A stretch of DNA of 64,000 bases from NCBI GenBank assembly GCA_019745155.1, contig JAIETM010000003.1, positions 1 through 64,000 on the forward strand. Reading direction: 5' to 3'. The notes beneath the pieces were generated by a model. The model worked only from the letters and a program-made list of their open reading frames with translations, was not told where the DNA came from and did not search any database. Below, one piece after another: positions 19,173 to 28,428 of the stretch; the first letter of the stretch is position 1, and each line of letters opens with the position of its first letter. This DNA comes from Chitinophagaceae bacterium (lineage in GTDB: Bacteria > Bacteroidota > Bacteroidia > Chitinophagales > Chitinophagaceae). The position numbers and the translations under genes are program-made.

Positions 19173-20792
19173 TTACATTCGTTTTTCGTAAAAGAAAACT
19201 CCATTGTAGGTTTTAGTCAAAATAAAACCATTATCATAAAGACTTTGCTTAGCCAAATCACTATGAATATTCGAACGTCCCTCCTCACACCAAATAAGGC
19301 TCTTTGATTTTAAATTTTTCAGATAATACGTGTAATTCTGTTCAGTAACTCTAATACGCTTTGCTAATGGTAAAAAAGCCTGAATACCTGTTCCATTAAG
19401 CTCTGCATCAATACTCTTTCGAAAATCCATTATAGTAACGTCCTTGCTATTTTCAATTATTTTAACCGCCTTATATAAAGAAATTTGCTTACTCGATTTT
19501 TCCAACTCTTTGTTACTAGCATACATGAAGTTAATTATGCAAAGAGAGGCGATAAATATCAAAACAATATAAAACCACCTTATTTTTTGCCATCTAGCAA
19601 TTGTAACGTCTTTAAAAACAATAATGATTAAGATCCAAAAGAAAAAAGCTGCTGGAAAAAGGTAATGATTCCTTGGATAATATAATAAACAAATTAAAAA
19701 CTGTAAAAATACTATTGAGCACACAACAATTAATTTCATGCGGTTTCTATTAAATAAAATTAATAATTGTGTTCTATTAATACCTTTTATTCTAAACAAA
19801 AGAAGAAACAAAGAAACGCCGCAGAATATTTTCAGCAGAAAACTTGATTTGAATGGGATAAAATACTTTAAAACAGTATCAGGAAAAATGAAACCTGAAA
19901 CAATATTCAAAAATTGAAAAGCAAAACTTTTTAAATTAGAAAAAAGATGGCGAAAAAGTAATGAAGGATTGGTCGTAACTACATCCCAAAGTGAATTACA
20001 CTTACCAAACGAATTCTTCATAATAACTGGATAGTCAAACCACGGATCAAAACTAAGCTTGTACCAACTTACATAATTCAAACTAAAATGTTGAGCAAAT
20101 GCATAAAAGCTTCTACCGCCACTTAAAGGGAAACCGAAAAGTAAAAATATACTTAGTATTATTCCTAACAATGTCGTCATTTTGGTCCACAGCATAGTCG
20201 CTCGATATCTGCGTAATGTTGCCATGACTAATAGCAATAATAAAAAAGTGTTTTCTGGTCTTATATAACATGATAATAAAATCACTAAGCAGGCAGCAAA
20301 AACATTATCTTTTAAATAAAGTAGAAAAGCTATAAGTAAAAATACTAGATTAAAAATTCCAATCATTGGCCACATCACATACAAATGATCGGATAGAAAA
20401 AATAAAAAACTTATTCCTGAAGCACAAAAAAAAGAGGCCCCAAGGATACGAAGTGTATTAAAGAAAAGCACCACAGAAATGGTTGGCAGTAAAATGAAAT
20501 TTAGTTTATACGCATCTGCGTTGCTACCTGTTAAAAAAATAAGCAGCTTATACCAATAGATATATAATGGCGAATTAGAAGGCGTATATTCTCTAGTATA
20601 AAAATAATAACCAAATGAAGCGCTCCCCATATACTGAGCATCATCGTATAAGCCTACATCAAAAGGGTATAAAGGATAAATAAATAATGCAGAGGTTATT
20701 AAGATAATACACAATAGACTTAGTAATACCTGACTAAGCCATGCTGTTGGAATTGTAATACTGATAGGAAATATAATTTTTTTACCCGCCAT
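19173..20792 (-). CDS. polytopic membrane protein, GT39-like glycosyltransferase candidate
   Basis: A 539-residue protein with about ten or more predicted transmembrane helices and a soluble C-terminal domain (about residues 430-539). After the first helix comes DVGLYDDAQYMG, an acidic cluster placed like the catalytic aspartates of GT-C enzymes of the ArnT/PMT group. It would use a polyprenyl-phosphate sugar donor on the periplasmic side. The next gene in the operon is a dolichyl-phosphate-mannose-synthase-like GT2, which could make that donor, a common pairing. Very AT-rich. Confidence 0.68.
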   Translation of the reverse strand: MAGKKIIFPISITIPTAWLSQVLLSLLCIILITSALFIYPLYPFDVGLYDDAQYMGSASFGYYFYTREYTPSNSPLYIYWYKLLIFLTGSNADAYKLNFILLPTISVVLFFNTLRILGASFFCASGISFLFFLSDHLYVMWPMIGIFNLVFLLIAFLLYLKDNVFAACLVILLSCYIRPENTFLLLLLVMATLRRYRATMLWTKMTTLLGIILSIFLLFGFPLSGGRSFYAFAQHFSLNYVSWYKLSFDPWFDYPVIMKNSFGKCNSLWDVVTTNPSLLFRHLFSNLKSFAFQFLNIVSGFIFPDTVLKYFIPFKSSFLLKIFCGVSLFLLLFRIKGINRTQLLILFNRNRMKLIVVCSIVFLQFLICLLYYPRNHYLFPAAFFFWILIIIVFKDVTIARWQKIRWFYIVLIFIASLCIINFMYASNKELEKSSKQISLYKAVKIIENSKDVTIMDFRKSIDAELNGTGIQAFLPLAKRIRVTEQNYTYYLKNLKSKSLIWCEEGRSNIHSDLAKQSLYDNGFILTKTYNGVFFYEKRM

Positions 20793-20832
20793 ATATACAA
20801 TAAGTTCAGAACTCCAGCTTTAAAAAACGATC

Positions 20833-21585
20833 TTATTGTTGATGTAAAATATTCTTCTTATAATCACCCCTAGAAAAATATTTTTCTATAAAACAATACA
20901 TAAGAATAAAGAAATACCTACTGCCCATTTCTCTAATTTTTAGTTTTGAAACCCCTGATTTTCTATTTCTCCAAGTATTTGGCAGAACACAGTAACTATA
21001 GCCTCTAACAATACTCTTTAAAGAAAGCTCAATCGTTAAATTGAAATGAGGAGCCATGAGTGGCTGAATACCTCTTATTACAGTTTTACTATAAAGCTTA
21101 AATGCATTGGTAGCATCATTATATCTGGTTCCGATAATGATTCTTATAAGATTATTTGCCAATCGATTAATTAAGAGCTTATGTAAAGGATAGTCAATAA
21201 CCCTTCCACCTTTAATAAATCTTGAACCAAAGACACAATCTACTTTTGCGTCAAGCATTTTATTATAGAATCGAATTAAATCCAAAGGGTCATCTGAAAG
21301 ATCTGCCATCATGATTGCAACAGCGTCGCCGGTGAATCTTTCTAACCCATAACGCACGGCATATCCAAATCCATTAGGTCCACTATTAGTATAAAAACGC
21401 AAAGTTTGAATTTGTGCTGCTAGTTTTTTTAGAACCATTTCAGTTCCGTCATTTGAATTGTCATTTATTACAATGATCTCATGTGGTATATTGGCTGCCA
21501 TCAATGTCTTATACAAAACATATAAGGTTTCTTCAATAACTGGTTCTTCATTATATGCAGGCATTACGACAGAGAGCTTAATCAT
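20833..21585 (-). CDS. GT2 polyprenyl-phosphate sugar synthase (DPM1/DPMS-like)
   Basis: A 250-residue GT2 enzyme with LSVVMPAYNEEPVIEETLYVL, IVINDNSNDGTEMVLKKL and the catalytic/metal motif MMADLSDDPLDLIRFY, the DxSDDP pattern typical of dolichyl-phosphate-mannose synthase-like proteins. VFGSRFIKGGRV is also characteristic. It lacks C-terminal membrane spans, so it is a soluble or peripheral type. It probably loads a sugar onto undecaprenyl phosphate for the neighbouring GT-C-like membrane protein. A 99-bp gap separates it from the upstream gene, the longest gap in the locus. Confidence 0.85.
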   Translation of the reverse strand: MIKLSVVMPAYNEEPVIEETLYVLYKTLMAANIPHEIIVINDNSNDGTEMVLKKLAAQIQTLRFYTNSGPNGFGYAVRYGLERFTGDAVAIMMADLSDDPLDLIRFYNKMLDAKVDCVFGSRFIKGGRVIDYPLHKLLINRLANNLIRIIIGTRYNDATNAFKLYSKTVIRGIQPLMAPHFNLTIELSLKSIVRGYSYCVLPNTWRNRKSGVSKLKIREMGSRYFFILMYCFIEKYFSRGDYKKNILHQQ

Positions 21586-21684
21586 AAAACAAGAGTATAC
21601 TTATTATAAAAATGTGATTAGAGGAGAGTATACTATGTAGCAATTGAATGACTCATTTGGTTATGAATACTTACCCTCGAAATA

Positions 21685-22353
21685 TTATGCCTTGATAATA
21701 AAATTAATGTTAGCCCCACCCATAAATAATTCTGCCTGTGTACCAAATAGCATACGCACAATTTTGGTTCTAATCCAAAGTTTCCAACCTTTTCCGGGAA
21801 GACTACCATATTCAGTCCACTCTTTTTCAATAGTATACCCAAGCTTAGCAATCATTTTACGAATGACATACGGATGCATTGCATTAATATGGGTGGGCAT
21901 ATGAAACCAAAACTTAAACCCCATTAAGGAATCTAGGTTGGGGGTACAAAAGAAAATTGCAGCACCCTTACAGTCTGTAAGTATGGAAAGTATTCTATAG
22001 ACAACCTCTAAAGGCACATGCTCTACAAAATCACTCATTATGAAAATATCAAAATTATGACGATTTTCTTCAAGATAGGTTAAAGCATCTGCATGTATAA
22101 CAGGTAATCCCTCAAGCTTTGCTTTAGCAACAGCCTGTTCATTCAAATCAACTCCTATAACATCTATACCATTATCTTTTAAAACTTTTACGTTGTAACC
22201 AGGGCCACATCCAATATCAATTACTTTACTATTTGGTCCTATATACTTAGACATCCACGAGTTTTGAAACCGGTTTTTAGAGTCTATAGAATCATAGGAC
22301 TCAATATCCCATACATGAAAGTCAAGAACATCTTTGAATTTATAATACTCCAT
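21685..22353 (-). CDS. class I SAM-dependent methyltransferase
   Basis: A 222-residue protein with VIDIGCGPGYNVKVLKDNG (motif I), GVDLNEQAVAKAKLEG (acidic residue binding the ribose of SAM) and DIFIMSDFVEHVPLEVVYRIL (post-motif), as in the Methyltransf_23 group. It is followed downstream by a 99-bp non-coding gap holding two copies of AGAGTATAC (21592-21600 and 21625-21633). It probably decorates the polysaccharide; the target is unknown. Confidence 0.85.
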   Translation of the reverse strand: MEYYKFKDVLDFHVWDIESYDSIDSKNRFQNSWMSKYIGPNSKVIDIGCGPGYNVKVLKDNGIDVIGVDLNEQAVAKAKLEGLPVIHADALTYLEENRHNFDIFIMSDFVEHVPLEVVYRILSILTDCKGAAIFFCTPNLDSLMGFKFWFHMPTHINAMHPYVIRKMIAKLGYTIEKEWTEYGSLPGKGWKLWIRTKIVRMLFGTQAELFMGGANINFIIKA

Positions 22354-22358
22354 AAACT

Positions 22359-23414
22359 TTACATATTAATTCTCTTCTTCCAAGACTCAACAATTTGTCT
22401 AATCGTTTCTCTCAAACTAACTGTTATATCCCACTCTGGATAGTGCTCTTTCATTTTTGTTAAATCACTATAGTAACATATATGATCACCCTCGCGATGC
22501 TGATTTTGGTATTCATAAATTTGCTTTAGGCCACTAAACTCTTCTGCAATTAAAAAAGCTTCAAGTATTGAACAAGTGTTCTGTTTGCCTCCGCCTAGAT
22601 TGTATACTTCACCACATCTAGGGGCTTTTATAAAGGCCTGCATAAATGTTGCAATATCATAACTATGGATATTATCCCGAACCTGCTTCCCTTTATAGCC
22701 AAAGACCGTGTACTTTTTCTGCTCTAAATTACATTTCACTAAATAACTAAGAAAGCCATGTAATTCTACTCCACTATGATTAGGACCGGTTAAGCAACCT
22801 CCACGCAAGCATACTGTAGGCATATTAAAGTATCGCCCATATTCCTGAACCATTATGTCTGCTGCAACCTTACTGGCACCGAATAAGCTATGCTTACTTT
22901 GATCAATTGAAAAATTTTCATTGATACCATTCTCATATGCAGGATCCGCATAATCCCATCTGGTTTCTAACTCAACCATATCTATTCGATTAGGAGCATC
23001 ACCATATACCTTATTGGTACTCATATGAATAAAAGGTGCTTCGGGCGAAAACTGCCGAGCTGCTTCAAGTAAATTCAATGTGCCAACTGCATTTGTATCA
23101 AAATCATCAAATGGAATTGAAGCTGCCCTATCATGGCTGGGTTGGGCCGCAGTATGTACTATCACATCAGGCCGAATCTTTTTTACCAATTCATGAAGGC
23201 CCTGTCGATCTCGAATATCTAACTCATGATGTGAGAAATTTCTTAAAGTACTAGTCAATCTTGCCTGATTCCATCTGGTGTCACCTGCACTTCCAAAAAA
23301 AACTGCGCGTTGATTATTATCAATTCCATGAACATGATAGCCATTTTTTTCGAAGAATACACATACTTCAGAACCAACTAAGCCCGAAGAACCTGTAACA
23401 ATAATTTTGTTCAT
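22359..23414 (-). CDS. NAD-dependent epimerase, CDP-paratose/tyvelose 2-epimerase-like, Phe replacing catalytic Tyr
   Basis: A 351-residue extended SDR with [20 protein letters not shown] (NAD binding), [13 protein letters not shown] and [19 protein letters not shown], similar to the CDP-paratose 2-epimerase-like group. The expected YxxxK reads FGASK (codon TTC), so the proton-relay tyrosine is absent while the lysine remains. This may be a feature of a subfamily rather than a defect, since the rest of the protein is intact and well placed in the operon. Substrate unknown. Confidence 0.8.
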   Translation of the reverse strand: MNKIIVTGSSGLVGSEVCVFFEKNGYHVHGIDNNQRAVFFGSAGDTRWNQARLTSTLRNFSHHELDIRDRQGLHELVKKIRPDVIVHTAAQPSHDRAASIPFDDFDTNAVGTLNLLEAARQFSPEAPFIHMSTNKVYGDAPNRIDMVELETRWDYADPAYENGINENFSIDQSKHSLFGASKVAADIMVQEYGRYFNMPTVCLRGGCLTGPNHSGVELHGFLSYLVKCNLEQKKYTVFGYKGKQVRDNIHSYDIATFMQAFIKAPRCGEVYNLGGGKQNTCSILEAFLIAEEFSGLKQIYEYQNQHREGDHICYYSDLTKMKEHYPEWDITVSLRETIRQIVESWKKRINM

Positions 23415-23415
23415 A

Positions 23416-24357
23416 CTAAAAATAAATTACTCGCTTAAAAAGTATTTTTAAAAAAGAAAAAGTAAGAAACTCTCTGGTCTTACTTTCAGCAATAATTCGT
23501 TTAAAAACCTCTTTGAATAGGTCATTACCATTATTATACAATTGTGCAAAAGCTATAAAGTAGACTTTCATTTTTTCTTGGCGAATTATTTCATGATAGG
23601 ATACATCTAATTTTTTAACCGTGTATTCGAAAAAGGAAGAGTAGTCATAAAAAAAACGTTCCCAATTAAAAATAGCCGTATAACCCCCAACATGCTTTCT
23701 ATATAGTGCCCAGCACTCAGGATAAAATCTTATGGGACCATACTTAAGTAATAAAATGAACATTGGTCTATCACCAAAAGCCAATCGAGAAAAATCTTCA
23801 TCAAGCTGACTAAAAAGAATATTGCGTCTAAAAAGAACCGAAGCAGTGCCAATTGGACAACCAATTCCTGATTTTATTAAATCCTCCAAGAAAAAATCTC
23901 TCTCAAAAGTATCAGCAATAAAAGAGTACCCCAAGTCTTTGTTGTTATCGTCAATTACTCTAAGATTATGACAACAGCCCGTATAATCGTGATTATTTTC
24001 TAAAAAATCAACCTGCCTTTGAAGCTTATAGATATCTGTCCAGCAATCATCACCTTCTAATAATGCAACATATTTATATTGATGATTTTTTGCAAGATTC
24101 CTCAAAAAATCTCCATTCTTCATTGGGCCTAAATTGACCTCTTGTCTATAGTAAAAAAGCTTAACATTGCCTCTAGAACTTAATTTACCAATAATCTCCG
24201 CAGTATTATCTTGAGAAGAGTCATCACTTATGTAAAGCTCAACAGGAAACTCAGTTTCTTGATTTAGAACTGATTCGACAGCCTTTTGTATAAATCTAGC
24301 ATGATTATACGTTAACATTAATACGAGAACGCCTAATTCTTCTATTTTTTCTGACAT
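23416..24357 (-). CDS. glycosyltransferase family 2
   Basis: A 313-residue GT-A enzyme with [38 protein letters not shown] and the acidic motif [21 protein letters not shown] typical of a GT2 subgroup often called WaaV-like or capsular GT2. C-terminal helices are amphipathic. It overlaps the upstream methyltransferase gene by 16 bp and is followed by the epimerase with a 1-bp gap. Adds one sugar in the cytoplasm; specificity unknown. Confidence 0.85.
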   Translation of the reverse strand: MSEKIEELGVLVLMLTYNHARFIQKAVESVLNQETEFPVELYISDDSSQDNTAEIIGKLSSRGNVKLFYYRQEVNLGPMKNGDFLRNLAKNHQYKYVALLEGDDCWTDIYKLQRQVDFLENNHDYTGCCHNLRVIDDNNKDLGYSFIADTFERDFFLEDLIKSGIGCPIGTASVLFRRNILFSQLDEDFSRLAFGDRPMFILLLKYGPIRFYPECWALYRKHVGGYTAIFNWERFFYDYSSFFEYTVKKLDVSYHEIIRQEKMKVYFIAFAQLYNNGNDLFKEVFKRIIAESKTREFLTFSFLKILFKRVIYF

Positions 24358-25049
24358 ACAACTACTAACATATTAATTTGGACACCATAAAAATTATCAA
24401 GTAATACCGAAAACGAAAAGTTTTTAAACTTATGACCTATACTATCAATAAGGTGCTCCTTATTTCTAACTGCCCAAAATTTATACCCATTTCTTAGCCC
24501 ATAAATATCATTTCGGATTACAATATGCTCATCATCTATTTTTTCATTATTCTCCAAAATAAAAGACTCGTTAATTGAAGGGTAATCTTTATTAAAAAGG
24601 GGGAAATTTGCAATAAACCATCCATTAGGCCTTAATATCCTATTAATTTCATTAATGTTATCAGCAAATACAGTTCCTTCATCTACATAGTAGCAAGAAG
24701 ATGATGCAATAGCAAAATCAAAAAAATTATCTTCAAATGGAATATTAGAATTTCTTCCAACACGTAATTCTAATTTCATCTGATTTTCAAATTTTTTATA
24801 TACTAAGTCACAAATATCTTTCGATATCTCTACCCCATGAATATCTGCGCCACAATTATCAAAAAGCATAAAGTTTCTACCGTCCCCAAATCCAATGTCC
24901 AAAAGCTTGGAGTTTCTAAATTTAGAATTGTCAAAATCTAATTGCGGGTAGCTCCCTAATAAAGTGCGAATCAGCCATTCTGTCGGATAGAGATGTCCAC
25001 TACTTTTACTTTTATGAAAATCCGTATATGATTGAATAACATTTTTCAT
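24342..25049 (-). CDS. class I SAM-dependent methyltransferase
   Basis: A 235-residue protein. LLDIGFGDGRNFMLFDNCG is motif I with Phe in place of the usual Cys/Ser, GVEISKDICDLVYKKFE supplies the acidic ribose contact, and IPFEDNFFDFAIASSSCYYV is the motif IV region, as in the Methyltransf_11 group. It may methylate a sugar nucleotide or glycan. Genes on both sides run in the same direction with a 9-bp gap or an overlap. Confidence 0.82.
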   Translation of the reverse strand: MKNVIQSYTDFHKSKSSGHLYPTEWLIRTLLGSYPQLDFDNSKFRNSKLLDIGFGDGRNFMLFDNCGADIHGVEISKDICDLVYKKFENQMKLELRVGRNSNIPFEDNFFDFAIASSSCYYVDEGTVFADNINEINRILRPNGWFIANFPLFNKDYPSINESFILENNEKIDDEHIVIRNDIYGLRNGYKFWAVRNKEHLIDSIGHKFKNFSFSVLLDNFYGVQINMLVVVCQKK

Positions 25050-25058
25050 TTTATTATC

Positions 25059-26030
25059 TTAACGTAGGATAACAGAGTTGAAACCATATTTACCAAACTC
25101 ATTTCCACAATAAAGCATAATCCACTCTTCGCTTATAAGATTAATGTTTGGATAACAAACCATTTCATTATCAATAGTACCAAAATCAGATACATCAAAA
25201 TTTGCCAAATCATCACGTCTTTGCCAATTCATTAAATCATTCGAAAAAGCATATCCTATTCTATACCCCCTATCTGGATTTCTAAAATCAGTAGTATACC
25301 TATAGGTAAAAAACATGTGATATAGTCCATCTTTAAAGAAAACCGAAGGACATGTTTGACTTTCAATGTCAAATTTTTCTTCGATAATAAACAGATTATT
25401 GGTTTCCCAATCTATCCCATTATTTGATGTTGCACACTTTAATCTATAATGAGCTTCCCGTTTGCCATTCGCGTCAGACTCCCAGGAGACGCCAGAAATA
25501 TAAAAAAGATACCACTTCGAATTGAAGAAATAAACACGTGGGCAGCCAATCAAAAATTTATCATTCTTGTTTTGACCTAATATAGGCCCTTCACTATACT
25601 TGTTAAAAGTTTGTCCATTATCCTTTGATATTGCTAAACCGATAGCACAATCAAAGGGAACTGACCGTTTATTACTCCATCCAACATAATATAACCACAC
25701 TTCATTTAGATCATTTCTATCAATCACGCTGCATGGCATTGTTCCAGTCTCATCAAAAGAACCGTAATCACCCAATTTAAGTAATGGCTCTTGTGGTAAT
25801 GAATTAATGTGGAAAGCACCTTCTCCAATATACTCAACTTCAACTCTTAAAACATAGCTTACATAATTACCATCAGGTAATCTTGGCGGGCGACTTGTGA
25901 AATATATATATTCTTTACCATTATGCTTTACATAGTATGGAACCTGAGAATGAGTTAGATTAAGACCCTTAAGAGAATCAACTGAGAAAATTCTTGATCT
26001 TCTATCCCAAATAAACTTATTCAATATCAT
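25059..26030 (-). CDS. five-bladed beta-propeller glycoside hydrolase-like protein
   Basis: A 323-residue protein with repeated propeller-blade patterns such as VPYYVKHNGKEYIYFTSRP, NEVWLYYVGW, SKWYLFYISG and DGLYHMFFTYRY, as in GH43/GH32/GH130-like and related families. There is no signal peptide, so it would be cytoplasmic. A hydrolase fold within a biosynthetic locus may process an intermediate or act as a non-catalytic sugar-binding protein. Catalytic acids cannot be assigned from sequence alone. Its position between methyltransferase genes suggests a role in tailoring. Confidence 0.65.
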   Translation of the reverse strand: MILNKFIWDRRSRIFSVDSLKGLNLTHSQVPYYVKHNGKEYIYFTSRPPRLPDGNYVSYVLRVEVEYIGEGAFHINSLPQEPLLKLGDYGSFDETGTMPCSVIDRNDLNEVWLYYVGWSNKRSVPFDCAIGLAISKDNGQTFNKYSEGPILGQNKNDKFLIGCPRVYFFNSKWYLFYISGVSWESDANGKREAHYRLKCATSNNGIDWETNNLFIIEEKFDIESQTCPSVFFKDGLYHMFFTYRYTTDFRNPDRGYRIGYAFSNDLMNWQRRDDLANFDVSDFGTIDNEMVCYPNINLISEEWIMLYCGNEFGKYGFNSVILR

Positions 26031-27027
26031 TTTTTTTTGCTTCTGTTTTGATAATAGTATCTATCAAATTATGCATTGACACCCCTTTCTCTTTTGCCAT
26101 TTTCATTAAAAGTCGTTTCGCTTCATCTGTAACTCCCTCAATTTGACCGTAGAATCTAGTTCGTAGGGTACCTCCCCTAATGCCTGGAATTTGAAAATCA
26201 AAATTAGCTTTAGGTTCACCTAACCCTTTAGAAAAAGTAAGTACAAAACCAGCGCCATTTAATATCCATGAAAGAGTGACATCCCTAGCTTCAACTGGTA
26301 AGTGATGTAAATCAACAGAGTTTAAATAATGTTTATTATGATTAGCAAGAATTTGACCAAATAGCGAGTTTCTTAACCATGGCCCTAAACTCAAACCTCC
26401 TATTACAATTGAGGCCCCAGGCTTAGAAACTCTGATTAATTCTTTAAATGCATCTTTGTTGTTGGCATATGTATTCATTCCTACACCACCAAAACTATAA
26501 ACAGCATCGAAAAAATCATCAGGATATGGAAGTCTAATAGCATTACTTTGAGTTATTACCACAGGCACAAGAACATTCTGTAATTTTTGATGACAGATGC
26601 TTAACATGTCAAAAGAAATATCTTGTACATGAAGACAGCTCTTTTCATCCAATCTTTTACTAATCAATATCGAGTCTCTTCCTGTTCCCGCATTAACCTC
26701 AAGTACTTGATAACCACTTTTTAGATTAAGCTTATCAATTAAGTTGTTTCTCACATCTTCCTCACTCTTGTAAAAAATCTCAAAAGAAAGGTGTTGATAT
26801 TCGTCATAAATAGCAGCTTTCTCCTTAAACAATTCAATTGCATAACTACTTTCTTCAATGTCTTTTTCTGTTAAAAGACAAGGAATATTATTCCTGATAA
26901 TGAATTTATACCCCTTTGAGTTTTCAATAAATAGTTCACTGCTCTCATTATCTTCTACAAGTTTGAGCTCAGTGTGCGATTCAGGACACACCAAACTTTG
27001 AGTTGAGCTTTTTAGAGAAACTATCAT
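26017..27027 (-). CDS. SAM-dependent methyltransferase with N-terminal Trm112-like segment
   Basis: A 336-residue protein in two parts. Residues about 10-55 (LVCPESHTELKLVEDN to IRNNIPCLLTEKD) resemble the Trm112-like domain found before many bacterial methyltransferases. The second part has VLEVNAGTGRDSILIS (motif I, with Asn for the usual Gly) and DDFFDAVYSFGGVGM (motif IV). A C-terminal segment (about 260-336) contains EAKRLLMKMAKEKG. It overlaps the propeller gene by 14 bp. Target unknown. Confidence 0.78.
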   Translation of the reverse strand: MIVSLKSSTQSLVCPESHTELKLVEDNESSELFIENSKGYKFIIRNNIPCLLTEKDIEESSYAIELFKEKAAIYDEYQHLSFEIFYKSEEDVRNNLIDKLNLKSGYQVLEVNAGTGRDSILISKRLDEKSCLHVQDISFDMLSICHQKLQNVLVPVVITQSNAIRLPYPDDFFDAVYSFGGVGMNTYANNKDAFKELIRVSKPGASIVIGGLSLGPWLRNSLFGQILANHNKHYLNSVDLHHLPVEARDVTLSWILNGAGFVLTFSKGLGEPKANFDFQIPGIRGGTLRTRFYGQIEGVTDEAKRLLMKMAKEKGVSMHNLIDTIIKTEAKKNDIE

Positions 27028-27030
27028 TAG

Positions 27031-27747
27031 CTATTTTTTGATTGACAACAATTTATAAGTCTTATCAAATACAAACCCCAAGCTTCTTGCTAACTCAAGA
27101 GAAGCCATATTTGATACAAAACAGTCCCATTTAATCACTAGTCCACGTTTCAAGCATTCATTAATAAATTGACTAGCTACCACCTTTCCTAATCCTTTAC
27201 CTCTATACTCTTCTTCAGTAAAAATATCAACCTCAATTATATTTTTGGAAATAGCCGCGCCATAACAAATACTTGAAAAATTGTTGTTAATAAAAACCGC
27301 ACAAAAAACTGAACTAGAGGCCATATCTTCTAAGCAAGACCAGAATTTTTTAAATAGACTCACAGGTATTTTGGAGGCTAATGGATGCTCATTATTAAAA
27401 ACGTATGTAATTCCACTATCAATTGGCAATAAGTAACCTTCATTATACGATTCATAAAAAGAAAAAGACCTGTCCCTTAAATAGAAACTTGCTTCAGGCA
27501 ACACTTCTTTGTAAAAAAAATAATCTTCTGTATTAACATTATAAATATGAAAATACTCTGGGATTTCATTTGATCTTAAAACCTTGCTCATTGCAGTCAG
27601 GCCTATTCCTTTTGGATTATCACAATAAGAGAAGCCAGAATTATGAAAAACAAATAGACCATTATGGTAGATTCGCCTGAATCCAATTTTTGAATTGGCA
27701 TCTACAGATGACACTATCGGGAAATCATTTAAAGTGATATTATTCAA
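27031..27747 (-). CDS. GNAT-family N-acyltransferase
   Basis: A 238-residue protein whose C-terminal half carries the GNAT acetyl-CoA-binding motif EEYRGKGLGKVVASQFINE (RxxGxG) and a terminal SLELARSLGFVFDK segment, both typical of this fold. The N-terminal half is distinct. The start is a TTG at 27747 adjoining the upstream stop; no other start codon is near. Its place beside a hexapeptide transferase and an acyl-activating enzyme suggests a role in N-acylation of an amino sugar, which is inference. Confidence 0.72.
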   Translation of the reverse strand: MNNITLNDFPIVSSVDANSKIGFRRIYHNGLFVFHNSGFSYCDNPKGIGLTAMSKVLRSNEIPEYFHIYNVNTEDYFFYKEVLPEASFYLRDRSFSFYESYNEGYLLPIDSGITYVFNNEHPLASKIPVSLFKKFWSCLEDMASSSVFCAVFINNNFSSICYGAAISKNIIEVDIFTEEEYRGKGLGKVVASQFINECLKRGLVIKWDCFVSNMASLELARSLGFVFDKTYKLLSIKK

Positions 27748-28425
27748 CTATTTAATATTAAATATCCTCAGAAATGTGTCTACATCCACATTTAGCGCTT
27801 TAGAATTTTCAGAAATTACTACACGCTTATCTACTAATGATTTAGAAACTAAAGTATTAGCCCCCAAAAAGCATTTGTTCCCAATTGTTACCTCATTTGT
27901 TATAGTTACGTTTATTGCTATAAAACAATTCTTTCCCACCTCTACATTTCCAGCAATATTTGCTCCCGATGTAACCCAAGTGTTGTCGTGTAGTTTTGAA
28001 TGGTGCCCAACAACAGCCCCACTCCACACAAAAACATTATTTCCCAATTGAACAAATGGATGAATTAAAGAAGGGGACATAATAAAACAATTCCATCCAT
28101 AAACTATGTTCTGCTGAGTATTGATAGTGGGGCTAATAATAGATACAAGCCTATAACCCATTCCAATTAATAAATTACATTTTTCCTCTCTTAATCTATT
28201 GAGATTTTGATAACCTACAGCAACAAATGCATCATAGTCTTGGGAAGGATATTTCTGTACAAGTTCTTCTGTTGATACAACAGGACGCCCCTTCCACTCG
28301 CTTACATTTCTATACGCTTCATCTACACAAAAGGCCTCAACTACAAAACCACATTCATTAACAGCGTAGTAGTGAACTACCTCTGCAATTTTTCCTATAC
28401 CGAATATAATAATAGGTTTATTCAT
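27748..28425 (-). CDS. NeuD-like sugar O/N-acyltransferase (left-handed beta helix)
   Basis: A 225-residue protein with an N-terminal nucleotide-sugar-binding segment (PIIIFGIGKIAEVVHYYAVNE) followed by hexapeptide repeats (about residues 95-205; for example VFVWSGAVVGHHSKLHDNTW and VEVGKNCFIAINVTITNEV). The histidine in VVGHHSKL fits the catalytic base of NeuD/PglD-type enzymes, which acylate 4-amino sugars. Together with the aminotransferase at 31677-32765 this suggests transfer of an acyl group to an amino sugar. Confidence 0.8.
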   Translation of the reverse strand: MNKPIIIFGIGKIAEVVHYYAVNECGFVVEAFCVDEAYRNVSEWKGRPVVSTEELVQKYPSQDYDAFVAVGYQNLNRLREEKCNLLIGMGYRLVSIISPTINTQQNIVYGWNCFIMSPSLIHPFVQLGNNVFVWSGAVVGHHSKLHDNTWVTSGANIAGNVEVGKNCFIAINVTITNEVTIGNKCFLGANTLVSKSLVDKRVVISENSKALNVDVDTFLRIFNIK

Positions 28426-28428
28426 AAA

